Part shown: positions 37,343 through 46,704 of the stretch, in pieces
Numbering within the stretch: the stretch's first letter is position 1
Layout: every line of letters starts with the position of its first letter
Assembly (NCBI GenBank): GCA_026414365.1
Contig: JAOAJD010000001.1
Location: 62,001 to 126,000, forward strand
Reading direction: 5' to 3'
Length of the DNA stretch: 64,000 bases
Origin: Candidatus Iainarchaeum sp.
Lineage (GTDB): Archaea > Iainarchaeota > Iainarchaeia > Iainarchaeales > SKW153
Translations under genes and position numbers: made by a program
The notes under the pieces: generated by a model
What the model was told of the DNA's origin: nothing
The model's input: only the letters and a program-made list of their open reading frames with translations
Databases searched by the model: none

Positions 37343-38443
37343 ATGGTGAGCCATCAAAAAGAAAGCAACAAAAATGGAGAATCCCTCTTTGGTATGATAT
37401 TGGAAAAAAGAGGTTTTTGTTCTGTTTTAAAAAATAATGGTGAGACTGAGATTATTAATTCTGACAATGTGGAAACTTTTTCTAGTTATATAAAAAAGAA
37501 AAACTTTTGTTGGGTTGACTACGTATTAGAAAATTTTCATAAAGAAACACCAGAAGTAGCAAAAAAACTTGGTTTTAGTGAGAATTTAATAACTACTCTG
37601 ATGAAAGAACCGAAAGGTGGTTATTTAGATCTTGATAGAGAAATGGGCTTATTGTTGCCAGCAATAATAGTAAAAGGATTCGATGTAAAAACAGAGCCCT
37701 TAATCATTCTCATAAAAGAAGGACTTGTAGCAACACTCCACACAACAGAAGTAAAGAGATTCTTCAGGATGAGAAGATATGCAAACATATTCATGAAAAA
37801 ACTGTCTAACCTAGATATGAAAGATAAAATAACGATACTCTTAATTAGAATAATTGACGAAAATAATTCAAGAAACTTTGACCACCTGAGAGAGATTGAA
37901 GAAAAGGGAGATGATTTAAGTCAAAAATTAGCTGACGTAAAATATTCTAAGATATTATTTGCAAAACAAATTCCTGAAATGAAGCATGCATTAACTTTGT
38001 ATTTAGGTGGTCTATGGTCTACTTTAGATGTTTTGTATTCTTTAAGATATGGAGATGCTGAGCTTCTTACTGATGATCAAAATCTTTTAAATAGAATTAC
38101 TGGTCTGATATCAGAAGTAACTGCACACATTGGTTTAGCAGAACATCTAAGTGAAGTCTTAGTAAGCGGCTTAGAGGTTTTACAAACTATATACAATAAT
38201 CAACTCCAGATGCTTAACAACAGACTATCTTTGTTAATGAGTTATTTGACTATAATAGGTACTGCCTTGCTAGTGCCTAACACAATTGCTACTGTTATGA
38301 GCATACCTGTATTTGACTATGAAGCAATTGGCCAAACTAATTATATGATACTGATTATAGTATCTACAATATTATCTGGTGCTTTGGCTTGGTGGTTTAT
38401 TAAAATGAAAGGATTAATACCTGACAATGGAGATATAGTCTAA
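37343..38443 (+). CDS. CorA-like divalent cation transporter family protein
   Basis: CorA-like cytosolic domain (CWVDYVLENFHKETPEVAKKLGFSENLITTLM…), two C-terminal TM helices; canonical GMN motif not seen. Confidence 0.75.
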   Translation: MVSHQKESNKNGESLFGMILEKRGFCSVLKNNGETEIINSDNVETFSSYIKKKNFCWVDYVLENFHKETPEVAKKLGFSENLITTLMKEPKGGYLDLDREMGLLLPAIIVKGFDVKTEPLIILIKEGLVATLHTTEVKRFFRMRRYANIFMKKLSNLDMKDKITILLIRIIDENNSRNFDHLREIEEKGDDLSQKLADVKYSKILFAKQIPEMKHALTLYLGGLWSTLDVLYSLRYGDAELLTDDQNLLNRITGLISEVTAHIGLAEHLSEVLVSGLEVLQTIYNNQLQMLNNRLSLLMSYLTIIGTALLVPNTIATVMSIPVFDYEAIGQTNYMILIIVSTILSGALAWWFIKMKGLIPDNGDIV

Positions 38444-39420
38444 AAAAAACCAAAGAAATTAGCTAAGACTTTTTGTTTTTTTGTTAATGGAAAAGCATTA
38501 ATAGATAACTTTTTTCTAATATATTTGGCTAAAATCTCCGAATGGCCGTGATAAGTAAAGACCAGTTTCGGAGAGGATTCTTTAACATAATGTAATAATT
38601 GTTTAAAATCAGCATGATCGCTAAGTTCAAATCTTTTATATCTTTTCACAGGTTGGCCTGTTGCCAAAGCTACACTAATCTTTTTCTTAATTTGATGGGA
38701 TAAAGCCTCAACAAGAGAATTATCTATTAGATTTATTGGCAAAATAGCGACATTAGAATCTGAGAAATTATTATCTAACAGAATATAGTCACCTAAAGAA
38801 AAACCAACTTTTTCTATTAATCTATTTTTTTCAAAAATTGTTTTATAAACGAGGGGGGCACAAGATAAATACTCGTTACAAAATTTAGTTAATTCTTGTG
38901 CTTTACCTATAGAATAACCTCCTAAAATAACAAAGTTGTTATCTGCTAACATATCTTTTGCCCATTTTGCCATATCGTTATAAATTTCTTCCCTATCTTT
39001 GAATTCGTAATTAGGCAAGCCATAAGTAGATTCTATTACTAATATATCCGAACTCAGTATGTCTGCTGGCTTAGTTATAAGACTCTCCTGTAACTTAAAA
39101 TCTGATGTTATGGCAATTGAATTACTATTCTCAACCATAACTTGAATAGCCCCAGGAATATGACCAGAATTATAAAAACTTAAAGACACATCTCCAAAAC
39201 AAAGTTTTTTATCTAAACCAACCAAATTAAAATTATCTCTGATAGAATTGCTAACAAAATATGCTGTCTGCTCAGTTAAATAATAATTATTATTATTTTT
39301 CACTCTGGCATGGTCACTGTGTGCATGAGTAACAATTATCTCTTTGTTCTTTACTTTTAGAGAGTCAATAAAAATTTCTCTTTTTGCTTCCAACTTTATT
39401 CCATCACAAAGATACAACAT
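38440..39420 (-). CDS. MBL-fold / beta-CASP-like exonuclease (mRNA 3'-end processing factor-like)
   Basis: IIVTHAHSDHARV, NSGHIPGAIQVMV, LSDHADFKQLLHYVKESSPKLVFTYHG. Confidence 0.82.
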   Translation of the reverse strand: MLYLCDGIKLEAKREIFIDSLKVKNKEIIVTHAHSDHARVKNNNNYYLTEQTAYFVSNSIRDNFNLVGLDKKLCFGDVSLSFYNSGHIPGAIQVMVENSNSIAITSDFKLQESLITKPADILSSDILVIESTYGLPNYEFKDREEIYNDMAKWAKDMLADNNFVILGGYSIGKAQELTKFCNEYLSCAPLVYKTIFEKNRLIEKVGFSLGDYILLDNNFSDSNVAILPINLIDNSLVEALSHQIKKKISVALATGQPVKRYKRFELSDHADFKQLLHYVKESSPKLVFTYHGHSEILAKYIRKKLSINAFPLTKKQKVLANFFGFF

Positions 39421-39473
39421 AAAACTAAGAATAAGTTAAAAAATATATATAAGTATGGGTTTCACTTTAATGT

Positions 39474-40592
39474 ATGATTGAATTAGCTTTGGATAAATTA
39501 CATAATCAACTAGATGAATTACAAAATAGGATTAGAGAAAAGGCATGGAGATCATTAAATCCAAAAGGATTTGTTTTTGTACTTAATAATACTATAAATG
39601 ACATAGAAGACATAATGCAAACTCTAAATTCTATAAAAAAGGAATACGAAAGAGAAGGATTAACTGATTATCCAGAAATTAATGAATATTTAGAAAAAGG
39701 TAAAGATATTCTAAATTTGCTTAAAAAAAATAGAGATCTGGAAAAAGAGAAGATAGAAAACTTAGAGAATAATGATCAAAGTATAGAGCCACAAAAGGAC
39801 CTTTACTCTTCTTTAGAACAAAGCGTCTTAGAATTTTTACTTAAAACAAGATACCTAGCAGATAGATTAAACATATATGAAAGAAAAAGAGGAGAACATC
39901 CAGTACTTTCAAATCCAAAAAGGACAGTAATTGAACTACTAGAAAAAAAAGAAGGAGAATTTTCAGAATTAAAGAAAAAATATGAAGAGCTAAGATCTAA
40001 AACTCATCTTGGGTTGCTAGAAGAAAAGACAGTAGCAGATTTGGAAAAAGAATTTTATGATGAGATTAGAAAGCAAGATGTCGAAATAAAGATAATAGTA
40101 AATAATATAAACTCCTTTGAAAAAGAGCTCGAAGAATTAGGTAATAAATATAAGAAAATTAGAGGCATGCTTTCAAAAATGGAAGAAATAAGTGAAAAAC
40201 AAATAAACTTGGCGTCCGAACTTGTAAAACAATTAAAAAAAGAGAGGGATTACGCAAAAAGAGTTTTGTTAGACATCGAAAATGAAACATTGAAAATTAG
40301 GAGTGCATACTCAAAAGAACTTTTAGCACTAGAACAAGAAAAAGAGATTGCAAGAGAAGAGGCTTATCAAAAATATAAGACTAATCTTGGAAAATTAAGA
40401 AAAGAGATAGAGCAAAAAGATGAGCTAATAGCAGATTTAAGGAAAATAATTGAAACAAGAGAAGAAAAAATAAAATTGTTGAATAAAAAGATAGCAGAGT
40501 TAGAAAAGATTCAAAAAAGAGAAGAAAAGGAAATTGAAAAATTAAAAGATCAAGAACAAAAATATCAAAAAGAAAAAAAGAATGATGACTAA
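39474..40592 (+). CDS. Coiled-coil protein of unknown function
   Basis: Extended heptad-rich C-terminal two thirds (EQEKEIAREEAYQKYKTNLGKLRKEIEQKDELI…). Confidence 0.5.
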   Translation: MIELALDKLHNQLDELQNRIREKAWRSLNPKGFVFVLNNTINDIEDIMQTLNSIKKEYEREGLTDYPEINEYLEKGKDILNLLKKNRDLEKEKIENLENNDQSIEPQKDLYSSLEQSVLEFLLKTRYLADRLNIYERKRGEHPVLSNPKRTVIELLEKKEGEFSELKKKYEELRSKTHLGLLEEKTVADLEKEFYDEIRKQDVEIKIIVNNINSFEKELEELGNKYKKIRGMLSKMEEISEKQINLASELVKQLKKERDYAKRVLLDIENETLKIRSAYSKELLALEQEKEIAREEAYQKYKTNLGKLRKEIEQKDELIADLRKIIETREEKIKLLNKKIAELEKIQKREEKEIEKLKDQEQKYQKEKKNDD

Positions 40593-40650
40593 TTTTAATA
40601 AATTATCCAGAAGGATTATAGATAATTCTAGACAAATAGTTTAGATTTTT

Positions 40651-41553
40651 CTATATTAGACCCAAATCTTTCAAAACACTATCAATTTTTTTCTTACTCT
40701 CATCTGTAACATCTACTAATGGCAATCTTGGAACACCCACATTTATTCCTTTCCTCTTCAATGCATAATGCAAAGGACAAGGATTAGTTTCTATAAACAA
40801 AACATCAAACAAAGGTTTTAGTTTGGTATTTAATTTCTCTGCTTTTTCATAATTGCCTTGTAGAGCATAAGATATCATTTCAGAAACTTCTTTAGGAGCA
40901 ACGTTTGCAGCCACTGAAATACAACCCTTACCACCAGCCTTTATTATATCATAAGTTAGAGCATCATCTCCACTTATCACTGCAAAATCTAAATCAGAAG
41001 TTAATTCAATAACTTTTTTTATCTGAGCTAAATTACCAGAAGCCTCTTTTATACCTATAACATTACTATAATCTTTCGCTAACCTATATACAGTTTCCGG
41101 CTCTACATTTTTTCCTGTCCTGCCAGGCACATTATAAACTATTATCTCTCCATCTATAGACTCTGCTATCTTAGCGTAGTGTTGATAAATTCCTTCTTGA
41201 GTTGGTTTGTTTTGATATGGTGAAATTTGCATGTGAATATTAACACCAACATCCTCAATCTTTCTAGCTAACTCTATTGCTTCTCTAGTACAATTACTCC
41301 CATCACCAGCTATAACTAACACCCTCTCTTTTGCATATTCTCTAGCTTTGGCAATAAGTTCAATTTGTTCATTGACTGTTAACGCGGCCGCATGCCCTGT
41401 ACAACCACTTGGTACTATACCATTTACACCTCCTTTAATCACAAATTCTATTAGTTGTTTTAAAGCTTCATAGTTTATTGCATGATTTAACCTATTACCA
41501 TCTTCTTTCATAGGTGTCGGCAAAGCAGGGAAAGTACCTTTGATATCGACCAT
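40651..41553 (-). CDS. dapA: 4-hydroxy-tetrahydrodipicolinate synthase
   Basis: GGVNGIVPSGCTGHAAALTVNEQIELI, PYQNKPTQEGIYQHYAKIAES, VYNVPGRTGKNVEPET, GIKEASGNLAQI. Confidence 0.95.
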   Translation of the reverse strand: MVDIKGTFPALPTPMKEDGNRLNHAINYEALKQLIEFVIKGGVNGIVPSGCTGHAAALTVNEQIELIAKAREYAKERVLVIAGDGSNCTREAIELARKIEDVGVNIHMQISPYQNKPTQEGIYQHYAKIAESIDGEIIVYNVPGRTGKNVEPETVYRLAKDYSNVIGIKEASGNLAQIKKVIELTSDLDFAVISGDDALTYDIIKAGGKGCISVAANVAPKEVSEMISYALQGNYEKAEKLNTKLKPLFDVLFIETNPCPLHYALKRKGINVGVPRLPLVDVTDESKKKIDSVLKDLGLI

Positions 41554-41585
41554 TAAAAACCCTCCTCAAACAAAATCATAAAAAT

Positions 41586-42341
41586 TTAAGAATATCCTTC
41601 AATAATCTCGTCAAAAATATCACTGAAATTATAAAAGCCTTTCTTACCTCGTATCCATTCAGCAGCAATTAAAGCTCCTGCAGCAAAGCCTCTTCTTGTT
41701 CTTGCAATATGTGAAAGTTCAATACTATCAGCAAAAGAATCGAATATTACTGTGTGGGTACCTGGTACAAAGCCACCTCTCACACTAGCAAAATGAAATT
41801 CATCTGGGCATATTGCTCTATCAAGCATAGTATAAACGACCTTTTTCTTCTTTGAAAAGTTTTTAACTAGAATATCGGAAATTGATTTTGCAGTACCACT
41901 TGGTGAATCTTTCTTCATCTTGTGATGTATTTCATAAGCCAAAACATCATAGTCTTCAAACTTATTTATCAACTTAGACGCATCTTTAATTATTTTATAG
42001 AATATATTAACACCCAAAGAAAAATTAGATGCATAAATTAAACCTATGTTATGATCTAAAGCTATTTTCCTAACCTTATCTATCTCGTTATACCAACCTG
42101 TTGTACCAACAACAATATCTTTGCCTAGAGAAGCAACTCTCTTTATATTATCTATAACTACATCAGGAGTAGTAAAATCTATGCATACATCAACATCCTT
42201 CAAGGATTCTTTAGATATCTCCTTAAAGTTTGCCTCCTTAGCAACTGGATCTATAATTGAGGAGACTGTTATTTTTCTCTCATCTGCTAGCTCTTTTATT
42301 TCTCTACCCATTTTCCCAAAGCCTATCAATGCTACATTCAT
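41586..42341 (-). CDS. dapB: 4-hydroxy-tetrahydrodipicolinate reductase
   Basis: NVALIGFGKMGREI, GTTGW, YASNFSLGVNIFY, EIHHKMKKDSPSGTAKSI. Confidence 0.95.
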   Translation of the reverse strand: MNVALIGFGKMGREIKELADERKITVSSIIDPVAKEANFKEISKESLKDVDVCIDFTTPDVVIDNIKRVASLGKDIVVGTTGWYNEIDKVRKIALDHNIGLIYASNFSLGVNIFYKIIKDASKLINKFEDYDVLAYEIHHKMKKDSPSGTAKSISDILVKNFSKKKKVVYTMLDRAICPDEFHFASVRGGFVPGTHTVIFDSFADSIELSHIARTRRGFAAGALIAAEWIRGKKGFYNFSDIFDEIIEGYS

Positions 42342-42407
42342 ACTATCACATAAAAATATAATATACTAAAAAAATTCCTTTTGAAAACTATTTTAAAAGT
42401 AATTTAT

Positions 42408-42422
42408 TTACGAATTTCGTAA
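42408..42422. promoter_or_regulatory. Perfect 15-nt palindrome in the divergent dapB/dapL intergenic region (candidate operator)
   Basis: TTACGAA-T-TTCGTAA. Confidence 0.4.
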
Positions 42423-42484
42423 TAAGAAAATAACTTTAATCCTTACTAAAGAATCAATTTTATAACCCTAAACCATTTTTAAGT

Positions 42485-43687
42485 GTGATAATTATGTTTA
42501 GTAAAAATAGAGGAATGGAAAGGATAATGAAACAACCATATGCTTTTGACGTCGTTGAGCAAAATAAAGAATTGGCAATCAAGAAATTTGGGAAAGAATA
42601 TATTATTGATTTTGGAATAGGAGATCCGTCTGATCCAACGCCAGAAGAAATAAGAGAAAAGTGCAAAAAAGCAGTTGACGAGAGAAAGGATTCTGGATAT
42701 CCCCAAACACTAGGTCATTTTGAATTTAGAGAAGCTGTTTGCAAATGGATAAAAAAACGGTTTAATGTTTCTTTAAGTGAAAATGATATTATAGCAACAT
42801 ATGGTGCCAAATATGCTTGTTTCCATATTCCTTTATGCTTTACTAACCCAAATAATAATGATTTTGTACTTATTCCTAACCCTGGGTATCCCCCATATAC
42901 TGAAGGAACTCTTTTAGCAAATGCAGAACCATACTACCTAAACTTAACTGAAGACAATAATTTTGAGCCTAATGTTGAAGAAATAGAAAAAGATGTTGTC
43001 AAAAAATCAAAAATAATTTTTGTTAATTCTCCCCACAGTCCAACAGGAAGAATATACAAAAAAGAGAAACTTAAAGAAATAGTAGATTTCTGCATAGATA
43101 ATGAAATAATTTTAGTTTCAGACGAATGCTATTCAGAACTGTATTTTTCAGAGAAATCAATGTCAATACTAAATATAAAGAACGCTGAAGATTGTGCAAT
43201 AGTATTAAACTCACTATCGAAAAGAAGCATGATGACTGGGTATGCTGTTGGTTTTTACGCATCAAAAAACGAAGATTTGTTAAAAACATTTAAAGTATTA
43301 CAACAAAAAAGTGTACAAGGGGTTGCTACTTTCATACAAGATGCTGCTGCTTTTGCTTACCTAGAAGATAAACACGTTGAGAAAATGAGAAATGAATATA
43401 AGAAAAGAGTAGAAATAATGGTAGAAGCATTAAGATCTATCGGCTGTGAAGTAAGTATGCCAGAAGGTACATTCTATATATGGACAAAAACACCTAAAAA
43501 CAAAAACCCATTAGAGTTTTCTAGAGAGTTATTGCTAGAAAAAGGTATAAACAGCACACCAGGCAATTTGATATCTAAAGAGTTTAAAGGAAAAAATCCA
43601 GGAAAAGACTATGTGAGATTTGCAATGGTGCAATCTATTGAAAAAACAAAAGAAGCTGCAGAGAGAATTTTAGAATTAAAAAGATAG
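42485..43687 (+). CDS. dapL: LL-diaminopimelate aminotransferase-like PLP enzyme
   Basis: FGIGDPSDPTPEEIREKC, PNPGYPPYTEGTLLANAEPYYLNL, NSPHSPTGRIY, NSLSKRSMMTGYAVGF; adjacent to dapF and lysA. Confidence 0.82.
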   Translation: MIIMFSKNRGMERIMKQPYAFDVVEQNKELAIKKFGKEYIIDFGIGDPSDPTPEEIREKCKKAVDERKDSGYPQTLGHFEFREAVCKWIKKRFNVSLSENDIIATYGAKYACFHIPLCFTNPNNNDFVLIPNPGYPPYTEGTLLANAEPYYLNLTEDNNFEPNVEEIEKDVVKKSKIIFVNSPHSPTGRIYKKEKLKEIVDFCIDNEIILVSDECYSELYFSEKSMSILNIKNAEDCAIVLNSLSKRSMMTGYAVGFYASKNEDLLKTFKVLQQKSVQGVATFIQDAAAFAYLEDKHVEKMRNEYKKRVEIMVEALRSIGCEVSMPEGTFYIWTKTPKNKNPLEFSRELLLEKGINSTPGNLISKEFKGKNPGKDYVRFAMVQSIEKTKEAAERILELKR

Positions 43688-43698
43688 CTGAATTCTTA

Positions 43699-44529
43699 GT
43701 GATGAAGATGAAAATAAATTTTTCAAAGATACATGGTTTGGGAAATGATTTTATTGTTATAGACGAAGAAGAAAAAGAAATTGTAAATGCAAAAGCTGAA
43801 TTCTCAAGAAAATACTGTGAAAGGCATAGAGGAATAGGAGCAGATGGAGTTCTTTTTATGCAAAAATCTAAGAAAGCTGATTTTCTTATGAGGATATTTA
43901 ATGCTGATGGCTCAGAAGCAGAAAATTGTATAAATGGTATAAGATGTATAACTCTATTCAAAATGCTTAAAGATATTGAGAGAGGGATAAATAAAGACGA
44001 ATACTTAGTAGAAAGTAAAGCCGGATTAAATAAATTAAAAGTTGTAAAAAAGAATAAGAATAAAGTTATGTTTGAACTAAGTTTCCTAGGAAAAGCTGAA
44101 GTTATAGAAAAAAACAATATAAAAATTTTTGGAGAAGATATTGAATATATTTTTGTAGATGTTGGCAATCCTCATGCAGTGTTTTTCATAAAAAGTTCTA
44201 TAGAAAATTTCGAAGTTGAGAAATTTGGTCATCTAATAGAATACCATGAAAGATTCAAACCAAAAAGGACAAATGCAGAATTTGTAAACGTATTAAACAA
44301 AAATAAGGCTTTAATCAGGATACATGAAAGAGGTGCATGTGAAACAATGGCATGTGGCTCTGGAAGTATTGCAGTTTATTTAGCGGGATTGAAAGAAGGC
44401 ATCTTCAGCGACAAAGAATTTGTTGAGATTCAACAACCAGGAGGAAGCTTATATATAAAGAAAGAAAGCAACATTATTTTACTTAGAGGCGAAGCGGAAA
44501 AAGTTTTTGATGGTATTTTAGAAATTTAA
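43699..44529 (+). CDS. dapF: Diaminopimelate epimerase
   Basis: FSKIHGLGNDFIVIDE, IFNADGSEAENCINGIRCI, ERGACETMACGSGSIAVYLAGL (two catalytic Cys). Confidence 0.95.
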   Translation: MMKMKINFSKIHGLGNDFIVIDEEEKEIVNAKAEFSRKYCERHRGIGADGVLFMQKSKKADFLMRIFNADGSEAENCINGIRCITLFKMLKDIERGINKDEYLVESKAGLNKLKVVKKNKNKVMFELSFLGKAEVIEKNNIKIFGEDIEYIFVDVGNPHAVFFIKSSIENFEVEKFGHLIEYHERFKPKRTNAEFVNVLNKNKALIRIHERGACETMACGSGSIAVYLAGLKEGIFSDKEFVEIQQPGGSLYIKKESNIILLRGEAEKVFDGILEI

Positions 44530-44542
44530 TAAGGTGTTATAA

Positions 44543-45811
44543 GTGGAACATCTAGATGTGTTAGAAAATAGACTAAAAATTTGCGGTTTTGATGTTGCTG
44601 AGTTGGCAGAAAAATATGGTACTCCGTTATATATTTACAATTTAGATAGAATAGTTGAAAACTATGAGTTGTTGAAAAGCAGTTTTGAAAACGAAGGTAT
44701 AAATGTAAAAATTCACTATGCAATGAAAGCTAATTCCAATCCAGAAATATTAAAAGAGCTTAGAAAACTAGAATCCTGTTTGGATTGCGTATCCCCAAAC
44801 GAAGTCAAATTGGCAATAAAATGTGGCTTTAAAAGTAAAGATATCTTATTTACAGGTACATCTGTAAGTGATGAAGATCTGAAAATTTTGACTGAAGAAG
44901 AAATTTTAATAAATGTAGATTCACTTTCTCAAATAAAAAGACTGGCAAAAATAAATCCAAAAAGGAAAGAAATTAGTATAAGAATAAATCCTCAAATAGG
45001 TGCAGGAATTCATGAGCATACTATAACTGCAGGAAAATATGTTAAATTTGGAATACCGGAAGAGAATGTTATTGAAGCCGCGAAATTAGCTAATGGTTTT
45101 GGTTTTAAGATTAAAGGAATACACGAACATATTGGTTCAGGATGGTTAGGCAATGACGTCAAAAATTTTTTGACTACTGCAAATAAGTTAATTGAAATTT
45201 ACAAAAAGATTAGTTCTTTTTTGGGGTATGAACTAGAGTTTATAGACTTTGGTGGTGGACCTGGTATTCCATATAGAGAAAACGATGAAGAATTCCCAAT
45301 AAAACAATATTCTGCAGGAATTTCAGAAATTGTTAGAAAGGAAGACATAAATGCAGATGTTTTTATAGAACCTGGAAGATTTATAGTTGGTGATGCTGGA
45401 ATATTAGTTTGTAAAATAAATACTGTAGAAGACAAATATGTACCAATAATAGGGGTTGATGCAGGTTTTAATTGTTTAATAAGACCTGCGTTTTATGGAG
45501 CATACCATAGAATTATCCTATGTGAAAATGTTGAATCAAAAAATACAAAAGATTACTTAATTGCAGGTAACCTTTGTGAATCTGGAGATGTATTTAATGA
45601 AAACAGAGAAATTCTTAGAAAGTTACCAATTGCAGAAGAAGGACAGCATATTGCTTTATTAGATGCGGGAGCATATGGCTTTACCATGGCAAGCAACTAT
45701 AACCTAAGAACAAAACCAGCAGAAATTATAATAAAAGAGAGAAATATAAAACTTGTTAGAAGAAAAGAAAACTTAGAAGATATGTTAACAACTTTAGAAG
45801 AAAAATTGTAA
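44543..45811 (+). CDS. lysA: Diaminopimelate decarboxylase
   Basis: KYGTPLYIYNLDRI, KIHYAMKANSNPEILKEL, IDFGGGPGIPY, EPGRFIVGDAGILV, NLCESGDVF. Confidence 0.95.
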   Translation: MEHLDVLENRLKICGFDVAELAEKYGTPLYIYNLDRIVENYELLKSSFENEGINVKIHYAMKANSNPEILKELRKLESCLDCVSPNEVKLAIKCGFKSKDILFTGTSVSDEDLKILTEEEILINVDSLSQIKRLAKINPKRKEISIRINPQIGAGIHEHTITAGKYVKFGIPEENVIEAAKLANGFGFKIKGIHEHIGSGWLGNDVKNFLTTANKLIEIYKKISSFLGYELEFIDFGGGPGIPYRENDEEFPIKQYSAGISEIVRKEDINADVFIEPGRFIVGDAGILVCKINTVEDKYVPIIGVDAGFNCLIRPAFYGAYHRIILCENVESKNTKDYLIAGNLCESGDVFNENREILRKLPIAEEGQHIALLDAGAYGFTMASNYNLRTKPAEIIIKERNIKLVRRKENLEDMLTTLEEKL

Positions 45812-45815
45812 AAAA

Positions 45816-46178
45816 TCACTTAATCAACTCTTTTATTATCAAATCCCCGTACTTTGGGATTAAATCTTTTTCAGAAAGATCAAAATCATCAGGATCTATT
45901 TTTTTAATTAGCTTTAAAACTTTCTTTTGACTGGTGATTTCAAAATCGATTAGTTTTTCTAGTGCAACTTTTAGTTCTATAGATTCTTGTGTATAAAAAT
46001 AACTCACAAAAATAAGATCAAAATCTTTAAGACTAATCAATTTTTTTGGTAGATCTAAAAGAGAATCTAAAACGATTTGGGATATTTGAACATTTGCAAA
46101 GTTTTTTGTTAAATAATTAGATAAACCACTAAAGAAATTAAAGTATGTATCATTAAAAGTTATCAAAGCAACTTTCAT
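45816..46178 (-). CDS. Small alpha/beta protein, possible divergent lumazine-synthase/archaeal-riboflavin-synthase-like fold
   Basis: VALITFNDTYFNFFSGLSNYLTKNFANVQISQIVLDSLLDLPKKL…DFDLIFVSYF loosely follows the archaeal riboflavin synthase pattern; weak. Confidence 0.3.
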   Translation of the reverse strand: MKVALITFNDTYFNFFSGLSNYLTKNFANVQISQIVLDSLLDLPKKLISLKDFDLIFVSYFYTQESIELKVALEKLIDFEITSQKKVLKLIKKIDPDDFDLSEKDLIPKYGDLIIKELIK

Positions 46179-46624
46179 CTAAAAACCCAAAACCAAATTT
46201 TTCTATAATTGTTATCTTCTTTTCCATCTTGTAAAATTTTATTAACAGATATTGTAACTTTCAAAGGAAATTTTACGTTATATTTTGTTAAGTTTATGTC
46301 TTCAAAAAAATGTTTCTTTTCACCTTTTTTTAGATAAAAATTCTCTTCTTTTATTAATTCATCTCCAAAAAATAACCGGTACTTGTAATTAAAATCAGAA
46401 ATTTCTTGAGAATCAACAACAAATGAGAAACTCAAAACAGGCCATGAAAAATTATTGTAATCAACAAAATAAATTTGAGTAAACCCCGAAGGTTTATGTG
46501 TAAAAATTGAATAAACAATAAAAGCAATAACAATTAAAAGAACACTTACAACTATACAAAAAACATAATTTATGTCATTATCTTCCGAAATTGTTTTTGA
46601 AAGGTTATTTCTCTTATTTTGCAT
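46175..46624 (-). CDS. Single-TM membrane-anchored protein
   Basis: N-terminal hydrophobic anchor VFCIVVSVLLIVIAFIVYSIF then a beta-rich extracytoplasmic domain; 4-nt overlap with the next gene. Confidence 0.45.
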   Translation of the reverse strand: MQNKRNNLSKTISEDNDINYVFCIVVSVLLIVIAFIVYSIFTHKPSGFTQIYFVDYNNFSWPVLSFSFVVDSQEISDFNYKYRLFFGDELIKEENFYLKKGEKKHFFEDINLTKYNVKFPLKVTISVNKILQDGKEDNNYRKIWFWVFR

Positions 46625-46704
46625 TATTAAAATTTTTATTAAAAAGATATTTATATATAGTTATAAGGATATTGTTTATTGTAAATAAAACGATTATAAT
46701 ATAA

